DNA of 64,000 bases, from contig JADDOH010004018.1 in NCBI GenBank assembly GCA_016648135.1, positions 53,711 to 117,710 of the forward strand, read 5' to 3'. Positions 1 to 11,156 of the stretch are shown in pieces; within the stretch, counting starts at the first letter, position 1, and every line of letters starts with the position of its first letter. The notes beneath the pieces are model-generated. The model searched no databases. It worked only from the letters and a program-made list of their open reading frames with translations, and was not told where the DNA came from. This DNA comes from Agrypnia vestita (Eukaryota; Arthropoda; Insecta; Trichoptera; Phryganeidae). The translations under genes were made by a program, and so were the position numbers.

Positions 1-455
1 GCCATGATTATGAGTCAAAAATGTTTAAGCTATCATGACCTAATATCAACAGTTAGGGAGAAATGCAACATCAAAGTTTGAATTTTTTTCAATATTTCTG
101 ACTTATTCTTTGTAAAACCTTGGACTATTATTACAGTAACCTATATCGATTACGAAAAATTCATTCAATTCAAATATATGTTAAATAAAATGATAAAAAC
201 CCTGAAAGTTTTCCAATTGGAATTTGAAGCTTTTTATTTTTTTATTTGACTTGTATTAAAAGGAATGAATTTTTCATATTCGATATAAGTTACTGTAATG
301 ATAGTCCAACGTTTTACAAAAAATAAGTCAGAAATATTAAAAAAATAATGCAAATTTTGATGTCGCATATATCCATATATATTGATATTAGATAATAATA
401 GCTTGAACATTTTCGAATCATAATCAAGGCAGGAATATAGTCCTGTGAGGTTATT
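1..455. repeat. Foldback repeat family A, copy 1 (cut by window edge)
   Basis: The left arm (about 55-185) and right arm (about 250-390) are imperfect inverted copies of each other around a centre near 215-240. Both carry the TTTCTGACTTATT / AATAAGTCAGAAA motif and a GTTACTGTAAT / ATTACAGTAAC motif. Related copies or halves occur near 20262, 30715, 38263, 44805 and 58498. More complete copies end in a sequence like ACAGGATGTCTCATAGCTAG. No coding capacity was seen. It behaves like a non-autonomous foldback or MITE family of unknown class. Confidence 0.6.
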
Positions 456-2404
456 AATGTTTTCCAAATAACCCTTTATATTTATGAAGAATATTTTTAT
501 TATGGTTATATTATTTCTGAAGAGAGTACATAACAATTTTCGAAATCATGCCTAAGCTTATAAGTGAAAATGGTCCGATCATTTATGTTCTCGATGTTAT
601 TTTATGGAATGGAAGTTCAAATTCTAACCGAAGAAATAGGACAAATTGAAGATGTGGATCTATTGAAAAATGCCCATGTAAAAGAAACTGTATGGATAGT
701 ATTACAAAGGAATATGTTATAGTTTAAATAAATAAAGAAAAATAAATTTTAAAAACAAAAAAATCCAAAGAAATATCTCTGACGTGTAATGAGAAGTATT
801 AGATATCATGTCCGTAATACAGGGAGAGATTGTTGACAATCAGGGCTCTGGAAAAACAGAGCGTCATGGCTGAAGAACCTTAAAATGGCAGTATATTTTC
901 CAGGCCATCATGAAAGCCAACATCTGCTATATAAGCTGAAGTGTATTTAACATAGTAGGTATTAAAAAAACACAAACGTATATTTAAATCGTATTTTTAG
1001 GGAACCTATGCCTTATTTTCTCGGTTGTTCACCGAGTATCCGTAGAACGAATTCGTAACATCTTTAAACACGGACATTCGCAACATTTTAAAACATTTTT
1101 TGTGTGCTTATGTGTATGGGATTATTTACATTATATCAACTGTGTTTGTAAGAGTCATTAAATTTTTTTATTTAGGAATTTTATTTATTATTGACTGGTA
1201 CATAATTGATAACATAATGGAATTTACGTTGCTGACATTATGTAAAGCAGAAAACAGTTCTATTTAAAAAAATTGAAATTACGAATACAACTGAATTAAA
1301 AACTATGCTAAAAGTATTTATTGCATGTATTAAAAATGATTTGTATACGATGGCACCATGGTTAGGAAAAATAAATGTTTGTATTTGTAATTATGTGTTG
1401 CCTTCCTAATATGCTCTTAATTTTTATAATAACTGCACGTGTGATTTTATGTCTACTTGTTATTAAATTAATAGAGGTGTATGTAATAAAATAAAATAGA
1501 AATAATATTTCTCACTAAAAAGGACAAAAAAAAACAGTGGTAGTTGAATTAAGAAGCGAAGGACTCAGGAGACCAAGGTTAGAGAACTGAAAAACCATGT
1601 ACTTTTACTTAATAAATATTAACAGACAAATCATTTTAAATTTGGTATTTTTCTCCGAGACACGGGATTCAGGAATAGCCCCGAGGTTGCTACTCCCTAA
1701 TGAGACGTGGTTGACATTAAACTTCTGGCCATTGCTTCCGCCGTTTAATTTCGTCATTAATTTTATTCATTCAGTAGTACAGCGGCCCAGATAACCGAGA
1801 CATTTTACATCAAGGGCCGGTTATTAAATGCCCCACAAAAGGGAAACTTGAATTGATTTTCAAAAGCCCTGAAGTATTATTTATGTGCATTATAAATGTC
1901 AAAGTAAAAAATGATGATGTGTTTTTAGTAAAAAATAAGGAAACACGTGTTTTCACAATTTTTCTAAGGTTCTAGGTTATTATTCTAACGTCGTGACCGC
2001 TAAAATTTGACGTGTGTCTGAGATTAATGTTTCTACTGAATATATTTTTCTACGAAATTTCCCTTTCATATTTTAATTTATCTACTTTGTTGTAAATCGT
2101 AAATTTTGTCACGCACGTGGTTTGCGCATGCGTGTAAGGTGCTTAAATTTGCAAAGTCTAAAATATAAAAACGTACTAAAGCATGCCCGATTACGTTTAT
2201 TCCGCAAGCACTCTCGTAAATTTGCCACCAAGTTGCCTTAGAATTTTTTTTATGTACTCTCACTTTTACCGTATGTTTCATATAATTTTTATAAAAGTAT
2301 CTGGATCCATACCAAGCGCCTCCAGAACTTTTTTGAAATCAAAAAGATCCCGGAGGCGCCGTGTATTGACCCCGGTACCCCCCCACACACTCTTTTAATA
2401 TAAT
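456..2404. other. AT-rich intron sequence without recognised features
   Basis: Short frames occur on both strands but none has recognisable protein motifs. I see nothing else in this stretch. Confidence 0.5.
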
Positions 2405-2605
2405 TCTTCTTCTTCTTCTTCTTCTTCTTCATCAGCCTTCGTCTTTCCACGGCTGGATATAGGCCTCTTCCTTATTTTTCCATTCTTCCCTGTTGTTGGC
2501 TAATTGTAGCCATTTCTTTCCCCCCACAGCGACAATATCATCGGCCCATCTCTTTTGAGGTCTTCCGATGCCTCTTTTATTTTCCCAAGGTCTACATTTC
2601 AGAAC
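2405..2605 (-). pseudogene. 3' end of a LINE reverse transcriptase ORF with a GAA-repeat tail
   Basis: On the minus strand the segment reads RPQKRWADDIVAVGGKKW, then QLANNREEWKN and KEEAYIQPWKDEG before a stop at 2434-2432. This is the usual C-terminal end of RTE-like LINE polyproteins, which close with an R-W-x-D-D-I block and a final E-A-Y-x-x-x-W block. A (GAA)n microsatellite (2430-2405, minus-strand sense) follows directly after the stop, as a LINE 3' tail would. Only about 60 codons remain, so it is a heavily 5'-truncated, dead insertion. Confidence 0.6.
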
Positions 2606-3058
2606 TGAATATTTCAGAACTCTAATATACTAGTGACAATAAATATATATGCACAGAACAGGAGAATATCCTACATTCACTTTCCACGAAAAACTGCCGA
2701 GAGAATGCAATAACCTCAGAAAGAAAGACCTAGCAATATCAAGGGTCAAAATCGCAAGAAACATGATTGACTCCTGGAACTTACCAGAGAATTGTGGGCT
2801 ATTCGCATTTGCACAATCGGGGTTCCTTGTTCCGTGTACCAAAATGCAGTACGCATGTAATGAATAGGCGCATGATAACGCGTAGTACGCAACTTTAAAC
2901 ATTCTTGTAACCTATCTATAATATTTTTGAGCTATCATGTATGTAATGACGGCATTAAAGGCATCGGACAGAAGATCGCTTTCGTATGAGGTGCTCACCT
3001 CATAAATTGCACGGTAGATGGCGCAATCTGTCATGCAATTACTATAAAATGTACATAT
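2606..3058. other. Intron sequence without recognised features
   Basis: The overlapping 70-90 aa open frames on both strands have no recognisable motif. Nothing else is seen. Confidence 0.4.
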
Positions 3059-3580
3059 TGTCACGGGAAGTGGCTGTAGGAGGCAAATTAAACAATTTTT
3101 TATTGATTTACCAAAAAGTCACTGGACACGAATTAATTCGGAGCACTGTTCTTAAATTCCCAATCACTAAAATGTTTCTAGAATATTTCACACATTAATT
3201 ATTACACTTTTTATTAATTTTATCGCACTTATTACACTATTTCTATCGCTTCAATTATGCACTAAAAAAACTTCTCGCTTGTCGGTAGTCACTCGCCCAA
3301 TTTCTATCACTCGATTGATTACGCTTTGGTCACACTGCGCTTGCTGTTAATACCGCACTGGTTAAACGTCAATCAAAGACTGATCGTACAAGCTTCGCCT
3401 TTTATACACAAAACATGTTGGATTCGCGATGCCTCGGGAAGTTCCTTTAGATTCTTAGTATTTTCGACTTTTACAATGTTTAAGAGAATGTTCTAATCAA
3501 TTCCAGAATGTCCCATAGCGTTGTGGAGTCTTCGAGAGATTTCGATGGTAGTACGTAGTACCATCTGTTACACCATCTCG
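3059..3580 (+). mobile_element. Solo LTR, TGTCACG family (diverged)
   Basis: It begins TGTCACGG right after the flank ATAT (3055-3058) and shares its first 150 bp with the inverted piece at 15550-15907, including the block ending GTCACTGGACACGAATTAAT. Its general plan (TGTCACG start, purine/pyrimidine-biased middle, GC-richer end near 3540-3575 with an ATCTCGTTATA-like terminus) matches the better preserved LTRs at 28880 and 31388. No internal retrotransposon sequence is attached. The right edge is approximate and I cannot confirm a target duplication. Confidence 0.55.
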
Positions 3581-4069
3581 TTATAATTTGTTTTTGATTT
3601 TTTGATTTTTTGTGTAAGAAATCAATCTTATACTTTATTATTTGTTTAGTCGTATTATTTATTCTGCTTTGTTCGCTTATATTCCACTATTTTCATTTAT
3701 TGCAGTGTTTCAAGTTCTCAATATAATGGGAGCATTGCAAAATTTCAATGTGTGTGGGAGCTATGTTCACGGACTGGCGGCACTCTACGATCTGCAGATA
3801 CGGCAGTTAATGAATCGTTTGTGCTAATGAGGGTGGAATATATTCAGCTTATTTTCGAAGAGAACAAGCTCCCATTTGAAATACGAATGGCACAAAAACA
3901 TCATTTAAGTTGACATTATAGTTTTTAAAAAATAGAAATTTTCAATGGTTCTTTGTTTTTCTAAAAAATCTTTATTTACTCATCAACATTAATTTTTTTC
4001 CCTTCAAAGAAAGAGCATTGTTAAAATAAAAATATTTATTTTGTTTGAACCTACTTACCATAAGTCTAT
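3581..4069. other. Intron sequence without recognised features
   Basis: The short frame at 3642-3827 shows no recognisable domain. AT-rich, nothing else seen. Confidence 0.4.
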
Positions 4070-4190
4070 CAGTTTCGGTTGCACCCAAACATATTCGGGA
4101 CAGTAAAATATAAACTGTTTATATTATATATTAATGTATATTAGTTTATATCACACTATCCTAAAGAAGGATGGGTGCAACCGAAACCGG
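4070..4190. repeat. Short inverted repeat, 16-bp arms
   Basis: GTTTCGGTTGCACCCA near 4074 and its exact complement TGGGTGCAACCGAAAC near 4170 flank an AT-rich loop. It lies just beyond the 3' side of the mariner remnant and could be a small foldback or part of that element's end. Confidence 0.5.
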
Positions 4191-4275
4191 TATATATTGT
4201 ATATTATATCAATAAAGTGACTAAAAACAAAATATATCTTTTTATTTCAATTACGTCAAGCCAAAAATTTGCTTT

Positions 4276-4521
4276 CTTTGAAAATTTAAATATAATGTAC
4301 TTGTGCCAGCACTTTTCACGATTTTCGGAGCACTTCTGGGACGCAATTTTCAGTATGATGTTTAGCTCGTTCAGCGATTCTGTTTTTGTCTTTTCAATGT
4401 TGGTAATAGTTCATCCATTTTTTTTCCATGTTGGGAGACAGAAAGAAGTCGCAGGGGGCCGTTTTCGACGAATACGGAGGCTGAGGCATCACAGCGGTGT
4501 TGTTTTTGGACAGCAATGTTG
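4276..4521 (-). pseudogene. mariner-type transposase, C-terminal remnant
   Basis: The minus strand encodes KNNTAVMPQPPYSSKTAPCD followed by FFLSPNMEKKW. Mariner transposases have P-H-P-P-Y-S-P-D-L-A-P-x-D-F-F-L-F-P here, just around the third catalytic Asp. After a frame change near 4400 another frame reads KTESLNELN and then REKCWHKYI, matching the usual K-T-x-S-x-x-E-L ... W-x-x-C-I end of the protein. Mariner transposases cut and paste DNA at TA sites. This copy has lost its N-terminal DNA-binding region and is frameshifted, so it is inactive. Confidence 0.7.
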
Positions 4522-5667
4522 AAATATTTGTTCCATTTTTCCATCCTAGTAAAAAAATTTCGAGTTCACCGAAACATATGTATGTATCCTCTTCATTAGC
4601 CAACAATAAAGTACACATCTAATATGGCTACCAATATCAAAATACAAAAAACAAAATAAAGTATACCAACACAATTTTTTTTGTGACAATTGGATATATA
4701 CAACCCTCGAAATTAAAAAAATTCCGCGTATTCTATTTTAACTTCGTAAGTTGATTGTCAGATCTTAATTTGACCATTGTGAGATTTAACAATTCATATC
4801 TGTCACAGATGCATATTAGAGAGAGTGAAAAATGCTTAATACCCACAAACACTTCAGCAGTACGGATATAAGGGTTTTTCAGTTTTACAAGCCAGCGCAC
4901 AAAATTGCAAATTTATTGAAATTACTATCCTTATCATACAATATTCTTTCGGGCAAACCATTCATTACAACAGTAGGTACCCTTCCCATACAAATAATTT
5001 GCCACACGGATGATACAGAGCCAGTCCCTGAAGGGTGGGTCTAGTGGTGTGTAGGGTGTCATTAAAAAATAAGGGTAAGAAGTAAAATACGTTCATTCCC
5101 AAAAACACAACGTCGTCCAATGAATTAACTTTTTTTTTTCAGAAAATTATGTTCGTATTACATAGGTACCAACAAGGGTTAATTTTTTCAAAGAGTTCTT
5201 TAACTAAATTTTTACAATTTTATTTAATTCTTTGATATATGCAAAATGTATAAATGAGAGCCTTACACATGACTATCTAATAAGACGTAGAGAATGTTAA
5301 AATTTTTCTTACCAAACGTAAATAAAAAAAAAAAGTACTTAGGTATTAAAAATTCTGGTAAGCAATTATTATTTATTTATTGTTTTATTTTAAAATTTAT
5401 GTGATAAATAACCTATTTGTCATTTTATTTACATGCCTTAGAAATTTCTCTTAATTTTAATTTTGAATTTGTATATTTGAAAAGAAATATATAAACTTTC
5501 CGATTTTTCAAGGTGATACGACTATTTTTTTATAATCATATTGTGTCTTGATTAAATAATACACTGCGTCTTGATAAAATATGTTTTTTTTTGTTGTTGT
5601 ATTTAGTTCGAAAAGATATTATCAATTTTTTAATTTATTGAAGTTAAAAATTATCAACTGTATAAAT
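4522..5667. other. AT-rich intron sequence without recognised features
   Basis: Homopolymer-rich, no recognisable protein or repeat motif. Confidence 0.4.
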
Positions 5668-6240
5668 TAACCCTTTTCCCGTGACCAATCAAGCTGAAAC
5701 TTTGCAAGCAGACTCGTGGCGACGATCAGGAAGATCTATCAAATTTTCGTTAAAAAAATTAATAATTAAAGTATAATTTTGGATTTTTAGAAATTTTTAT
5801 GGTTTTTGCAAATTGGAATCATTACAAAAGCCACGGAATATTTAAAATTTGAATTACTCCGTCGATATAATAGGTACATAACTACGAATTTCGAAAATTT
5901 ACAAAACAATTGGTTCACAGATGACAGCAAAATTGGGTATTTCGGGAAGAAATCAAATAATCATTTATTTCTTTTAGATTTCTGCTTAGTTTTGAAGAAT
6001 TCTACATTACTCAAATCTGATTCTGACTAAATCATTTGACGCTGGAAATTCATAAGGTACGATATTGATGATAATTGAATCTATCAAAATCTTGACATCT
6101 CAAAAAATGTGACATTTTAGAAATATATTAAATTCCTGTAAGTTTATTGTTATGTTATATGTTTTAATTCGTCTTTAATTATTGTTATATTTTATAAAGA
6201 AAGGGAGTATAGTAAAAACTTGGTTTTTATGGGTTACTTT
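5668..6240 (+). repeat. Dispersed repeat family B, copy 1
   Basis: It starts near AACCCTTTTCCCGTGA, contains GACTCGTGGCGACGATCA, and ends near AAAGAAAGGGAGTATAGTA and TTGGTTTTTATGGGTTA. The same landmarks, in reverse order and orientation, occur at 34905-35245 and again at 35246-35900. No coding capacity was seen, so it is probably a non-autonomous element. Confidence 0.55.
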
Positions 6241-6464
6241 TTTTTATCTTATATATTATCAATTTATCACTTTTTAAAAAAAAGTTGGATAGTATTTTGA
6301 TTTTTTTTTGTTCTTAATTTGGTTTTCAGTTTTTCTTTCTTTTATTTATTCTTCTGGTTTGTTTTTTTTTTACTATATTTTTACTATATTTACTATGGTT
6401 CATCACCAGGGTTAACGTATCATCAATATATGAAAATGGAAATAAATTTGTATTGATATGTCTA

Positions 6465-6830
6465 TTGTATCTTTAAATAAAATAAAAATTTATTTGACAC
6501 CACTTTCTTGAGTAATTACCTGTTAATTTCGGCTCACAGCTGTACCCTTATCAGGGTTGAATGTATACTAATCAAAAATAGTATTCCAAGCAATCAAGAA
6601 GACTAGAGGGAGAAAAAGACGGAACGTCAACTTTGGTGAGTGGGCGAGAGAGGGTATGGGCACTATGGGCATGTGTAGAGAATTTGAAGGAGAAAATATC
6701 TAGAATTGGGCTGCGCGATAATTGTTTATTTAGTTAATAGTTTTTAATAATAACAAATAACAATAATAAATAATAAATAATAACAAAGTGTTATTTTATT
6801 TGAGGTTATTATGTCCCACCATAATTAAAA
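6465..6830. repeat. Dispersed repeat family C, partial copy
   Basis: It shares with 43028-43630 the block TTTAAATAAAAT, a GTTAATTTCGGCTCACAG-like segment, the AGAGACAGAACGTCA-like segment, and TCTAGAATTGGGCTGCGCGA near 6700. It carries one arm and the centre of that family's foldback structure. Confidence 0.5.
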
Positions 6831-7901
6831 TGTTTGCTTTACGTGAGAGTGAAATAATATATATTTCCGATAAGTCATCGTGCTGGCGAACCTCGCAGAT
6901 ACGTAAGTTAATAAATTGCCAGTGGCAATAGTATTTCAATCGAATTAGAAAAACATATCCAGCGCAGGTGTGGTAAGATACATGTGCGAGGGTCATGTAC
7001 CATTTTATATTCTAATAACAAGTTCAATAAATCAGACCTGCGTAATTCCCGATTTCGCAGAGAAAACGCAATGGGCGAGAATCCGACTGAAAGAAAGAGA
7101 CGGTCGAAAAGGCAAAACGCAAGTGCGAGACTGTCAAGATATGTAAGACGAACTGGTAATCTTGAATAGCAAGGATTACGGTACAGACAAGAGGAGAAGC
7201 ACCAACAAGAGGAGCTGCTAATGGCGAAACTGCTTCAATGGCGCGGTAATTTATCAAACACGTCGTGCGAAAGGCGTCAAACATTCGCACATATTTAATG
7301 TATATAGTAAACATGGATACTATGTTTTTCGTATCATCGCATAAACATATATAATGTAAGCAACATCTCAGATTTGTGTTTAACCCTTTACTTTCGTAGG
7401 CAAATTTTAAAGGAAATTTACACGTACATTACGGCGGAGTGACGTGGCAATTTCCTTTAAAATACGAATTTTACACGACACGAAGGTACCTACGTACACG
7501 CTGGCAGAAGTTTCAAAAACATAATTTAAAACAGAATATTGCTACAACGTTTTGTTATGATCGTTGTATCTGCCGTCACATAATTCTCTAAGAAATAACA
7601 TCCCTCACTAATTAATAAAATAAAATGTCTCTAACGCTGGCAAGACATTTCGCTGACTTAACTCGCGGTCGAAACGACGCTAACGGAACGTTACCAGACG
7701 GCGCTATTTACACGCAAACATAAACATACTACGATTTCGCGATAATTTTATTTGTTGTGAAAGTTAAGTTTTCATTGGAATTTTGTGAAAAACTGAAAAA
7801 AATTGAGTAGAATTTCAGCAATTAGATATCATATTAGATTAGCAGAAACGGTGATTTCATTCGTATTGTAATGAGCGTTATTGTAAAAAATGATTTGTAT
7901 A
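6831..7901. other. Intron sequence without recognised features
   Basis: The overlapping frames at 6984-7314 have no recognisable motif. Nothing else seen. Confidence 0.4.
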
Positions 7902-7909
7902 CCACTAGG

Positions 7910-8185
7910 CAGGCGCGTGCAGTAGAAACATTGAAGCATGACTTTTTTGTAAACGTATGTTTTGGAAAAAAAAATAGAAATCTATTTATGCTACAGATTT
8001 TTATGACAAATATGAATATTATTATAACAATTGTTATAATAATATTCATATTTGAATATTATATTATATTCTTTGTGTGTATGTGTATTATATGTATTAT
8101 TATATATAATATTACGAAATATATATTGTATTCCGATTTTTTTTCAAATAATTGGTTACGTAATAGTTCCTACTGCACGCCTCTG
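7910..8185. mobile_element. hAT-type MITE with perfect 8-bp target duplication
   Basis: The element runs CAGGCGCGTGCAGTAG ... CTACTGCACGCCTCTG, so its ends are inverted repeats of about 16 bp with few differences. It is flanked on both sides by CCACTAGG (7902-7909 and 8186-8193). Eight-bp duplications and CAG...CTG ends are typical of hAT transposons. At 276 bp it has no transposase and must have been moved in trans. A 48-bp perfect palindrome lies inside it. Confidence 0.85.
8007..8054. repeat. 48-bp perfect palindrome
   Basis: Two 24-base arms meet at 8030/8031 with no spacer and no mismatch; the centre reads TATAACAATTGTTATA. It is AT-rich and sits near the middle of the hAT MITE at 7910-8185. 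Confidence 0.9.
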
Positions 8186-8193
8186 CCACTAGG

Positions 8194-9854
8194 ATATTAA
8201 AAATAACTTATTACTATTAATTTAAATCTGAAATTTAAACATATTAATAACAAGTCAATCATTTTTGACTAGTCTATGCTAGTTTAAATTATTTATAAAG
8301 TAAATTAACATTTTTTAAATTTTTTTTCTACCAATCTGTGTCCAGTGTTGAATATATGCCTTCTTTTTTCCTTTGCTTTCACTAACTTGCCCGATATTAA
8401 CTGATCATCGTGTCTAAGGATGGATATAAGGCATTTGTGATAATACATACTTGAATGTAATCGTACATCAATATATTAAATTAAATACAAGAACGAAACT
8501 ATACCCATTTTTTAAATGCCTCTTTATTTGCCTGTAAGTAAAACAACAATGAACAACACCTAAAATATAATTTCAATATGCAGCGTATTTGGAACAAAAT
8601 AATATTTTTTGGTTTTGGCTATACGAACCTTTGCTCTCGAGTCTTATGTAAACGACGGCACAGAATGGCGCCGAGGGTGCCGAGTCATTCGTTTTCTATT
8701 GTATTTTGTACGCTGAATAGAATGAATATTTTATCTGCGTTAGGGGTGTCCACTTAAAAATATATCGATATTTATATTCGATGTAAAAAATCGGATCCCA
8801 ACATCGATGTTTATCGACATACGCTAGAAAACGTCAATATTTTTTCACCATAGAATACTTCCACAAAAGTTTTGTATTACCTTTTTCCAGTGAAACGCGC
8901 AAAATTTGTGGTCCTTGGTTTTGTATGTGTGAATGTAGAATCAGAGACCAGAGTAACATAGCTAAACTAGTGGTGATTTTTTATGAGTGTTACTTGAATA
9001 GAATTTTCTATGAGTGTTACATGAATAGAATTGTACTACTAAGATAGTGGTGAGGTGATTGAGATGAGTTATTCCTGCATTTGTGAGTTAAATAAAAACG
9101 ACAAATTAATAGAAATATTTTATTACATACCACAAAACTTCAAATCAGTACAAGAAAAAAACGACATATATAGTACAAGCCTTAATCTAAGTACTTGCAA
9201 AAATTTACTTATTTTTTTAATAGATTCAACAAAAAATAAAATAAGAAAATATTCGATGTTTCTATAAATAAATGTATCGAATATAATAAATATTTGTCAA
9301 AACATCGAATCAATCCGATATATCGTACGGAAATTTAATATTAAAAGAAACTTGATTTTTTATATACGACGTATATATATATGTATCTTCATGTACATAA
9401 ATCTTATTGATATAATTACTTATCTTTTATATTTAAGCAAGCAGTAAAATAGTGTCCATCTAACTAAATAACATTGCTTTGGCGTATTTCTACATACAAA
9501 GTTTATCCAGTATTGGACCAAGTGCGGACGTGTTTTGTTTTTAAAAAGGAAATATTAAATTACATTTGTAAATTGCAATTAAATGTACATGCATATATAC
9601 GAAGAAGTATTAACATTAAAGAACTGTGTTCCTGAAAATGACCTATTTTGGAATTAAGATGCAGAGATATTGAAGTTATAGGAAAACCTTTTATAAACAA
9701 TGTACTTGATTTATTCCACAAATTATTAAGTGAATTGTATTAATCCTTGTTTCCGTAGAACATGTTATGCATTCGCTTTATGAATTGTCAAACGTTTTGT
9801 TGTACCTTCCTTATTAACAACTTCATCAACATTACTGCGGGCTCTACAATTCCT
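8194..9854. other. Intron sequence, AT-rich with ATCGAT-rich patch
   Basis: Between about 8751 and 9330 there are repeated ATCGATA / TCGAATA / ATATCGAT words at both ends of a roughly 580-bp stretch. This resembles the subterminal repeats of the hAT MITEs elsewhere in the window, but I could not define termini or a target duplication. The rest shows nothing recognisable. Confidence 0.35.
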
Positions 9855-10035
9855 GATGGATCTTGGTCTCCTCAAGAGTCTTCCTCCACTGATCTCGATA
9901 TGTCTTTGAGAACATTTTCGCTCCATCTTAATTCTGGCCTTGCTAAGCTCCTTCGCCTTAATTTGGTGCTCGTTGTTAAGTCATTCTCTCCACATGACCC
10001 AGCCGCCGAAGTGTTCCCAATTTTATAAATTTTTA
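9855..10035 (-). pseudogene. Probable LINE ORF C-terminal fragment
   Basis: Two minus-strand frames together resemble the LINE C-terminal block R-W-x-G-H-V-x-R ... R-P-x-x-R-W. One frame carries HFGGWVMWRE and another RRRSLARPELRWSENVLKDI. The similarity is short and broken by frameshifts, so this is a weak call. Confidence 0.4.
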
Positions 10036-10970
10036 AGTAAGGAATCTTAATAGTTTCAATCATTATAATTTTAGAGCCCGGTGTACACTGCATAAATCAA
10101 TTACAAACATTCACAGATGTTTAAGGCGCACCTAGTAAATAAAGTAATATGTTGGATATGATATATATAATATTTGAAAGCCAAGTGAATATATTATAGC
10201 AATATATATGAATATATATAAGCAACAAACAATACTAACGTAAAATAATGGTATCTACAATCTACTTCACACTAAAATTCATAGAAATCAAACAAATATT
10301 TCTCATATAATATATTTCGTACATTATAAAGAAATACAAATAAGAAGATGGCTTTGAGAAGATAAGAAGATATAATCTGGAAATCCTGAGGCGAACGCAT
10401 TGGGATCTCGCCAAATAATCAAAACGTCGACACTACGCCTCCACTCCACCAGACATCCCTACACGAGCCTGATTCCACAAGATTGGAGAGTAAACAACAG
10501 GGAGACCGTGATGATACGATTGGGTGATTATTCTGTGCGCTCCCAGTTCCCTCAGACACGTGTGTCATCTCACTAAGTCGTGAATGTCAATTGGATGAGG
10601 AAAACTTTTTGCATAATTGTGAATGAAAACATGAACAAAAAAAAGTGAAAATTTAAATTAATTTTCAGACTATTATAATATTCAGAATATTATATACATA
10701 TAAAAATAATAATGCTTCAAATATCTCTAATCAAAATATATTACTACTAACGGCGACATCTATACTGGTTTATGGGGATGACTAATTTTAACCACAGTTG
10801 TACAAACTAAATATATTATATAACTTCCAAAAATTTGACGTGGCAGTCTATCATGGGTGGAATTGGTGAATGTTACATTGTGTAAAGAGATTAAAAAGCT
10901 TTCATAGCCGTTTTCCCATATAAAATAGGTGGAATTTCTAATGAAATCTACCTAAAAATGATGAAGAGCT
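10036..10970. other. Intron sequence with a repeat family D fragment at its right end
   Basis: Nothing recognisable except near 10845-10900, where TATCATGGGTGGAATTGGTG and the following ACATTGTGTAAAG match repeat family D (copies at 17990, 29590, 43740 and 58888). Confidence 0.4.
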
Positions 10971-11156
10971 TCAAAAGTTTAAAATACTTAAAAAATAAAT
11001 AAATACAAGCCAATTGTTATCACATAATGTAATCGTCATTTTTTTTTGTTTCTAAAGTTTTTTTCAAAAGTTTAAAACACTCAAAAAATAAATAAATACA
11101 AGCCAATTGTTATCACATAATGTAATCGTCATTTTTTTTTGTTTCTAATTACAATA
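10971..11156. repeat. 93-bp tandem duplication
   Basis: Two adjacent copies (10971-11063 and 11064-11156) share TCAAAAGTTTAAAA and AATACAAGCCAATTGTTATC. They differ at only a few bases, so the duplication is fairly recent. Confidence 0.8.

Noticed and set aside
4175..4522. 115-codon plus-strand frame as a gene
   Set aside because: It is antisense to the mariner transposase remnant, which has recognisable motifs on the minus strand.
8751..9330. Another hAT MITE with ATCGATA-rich ends
   Set aside because: Subterminal words look right, but I could not find matching terminal repeats or an 8-bp duplication, so it is only noted as a patch.
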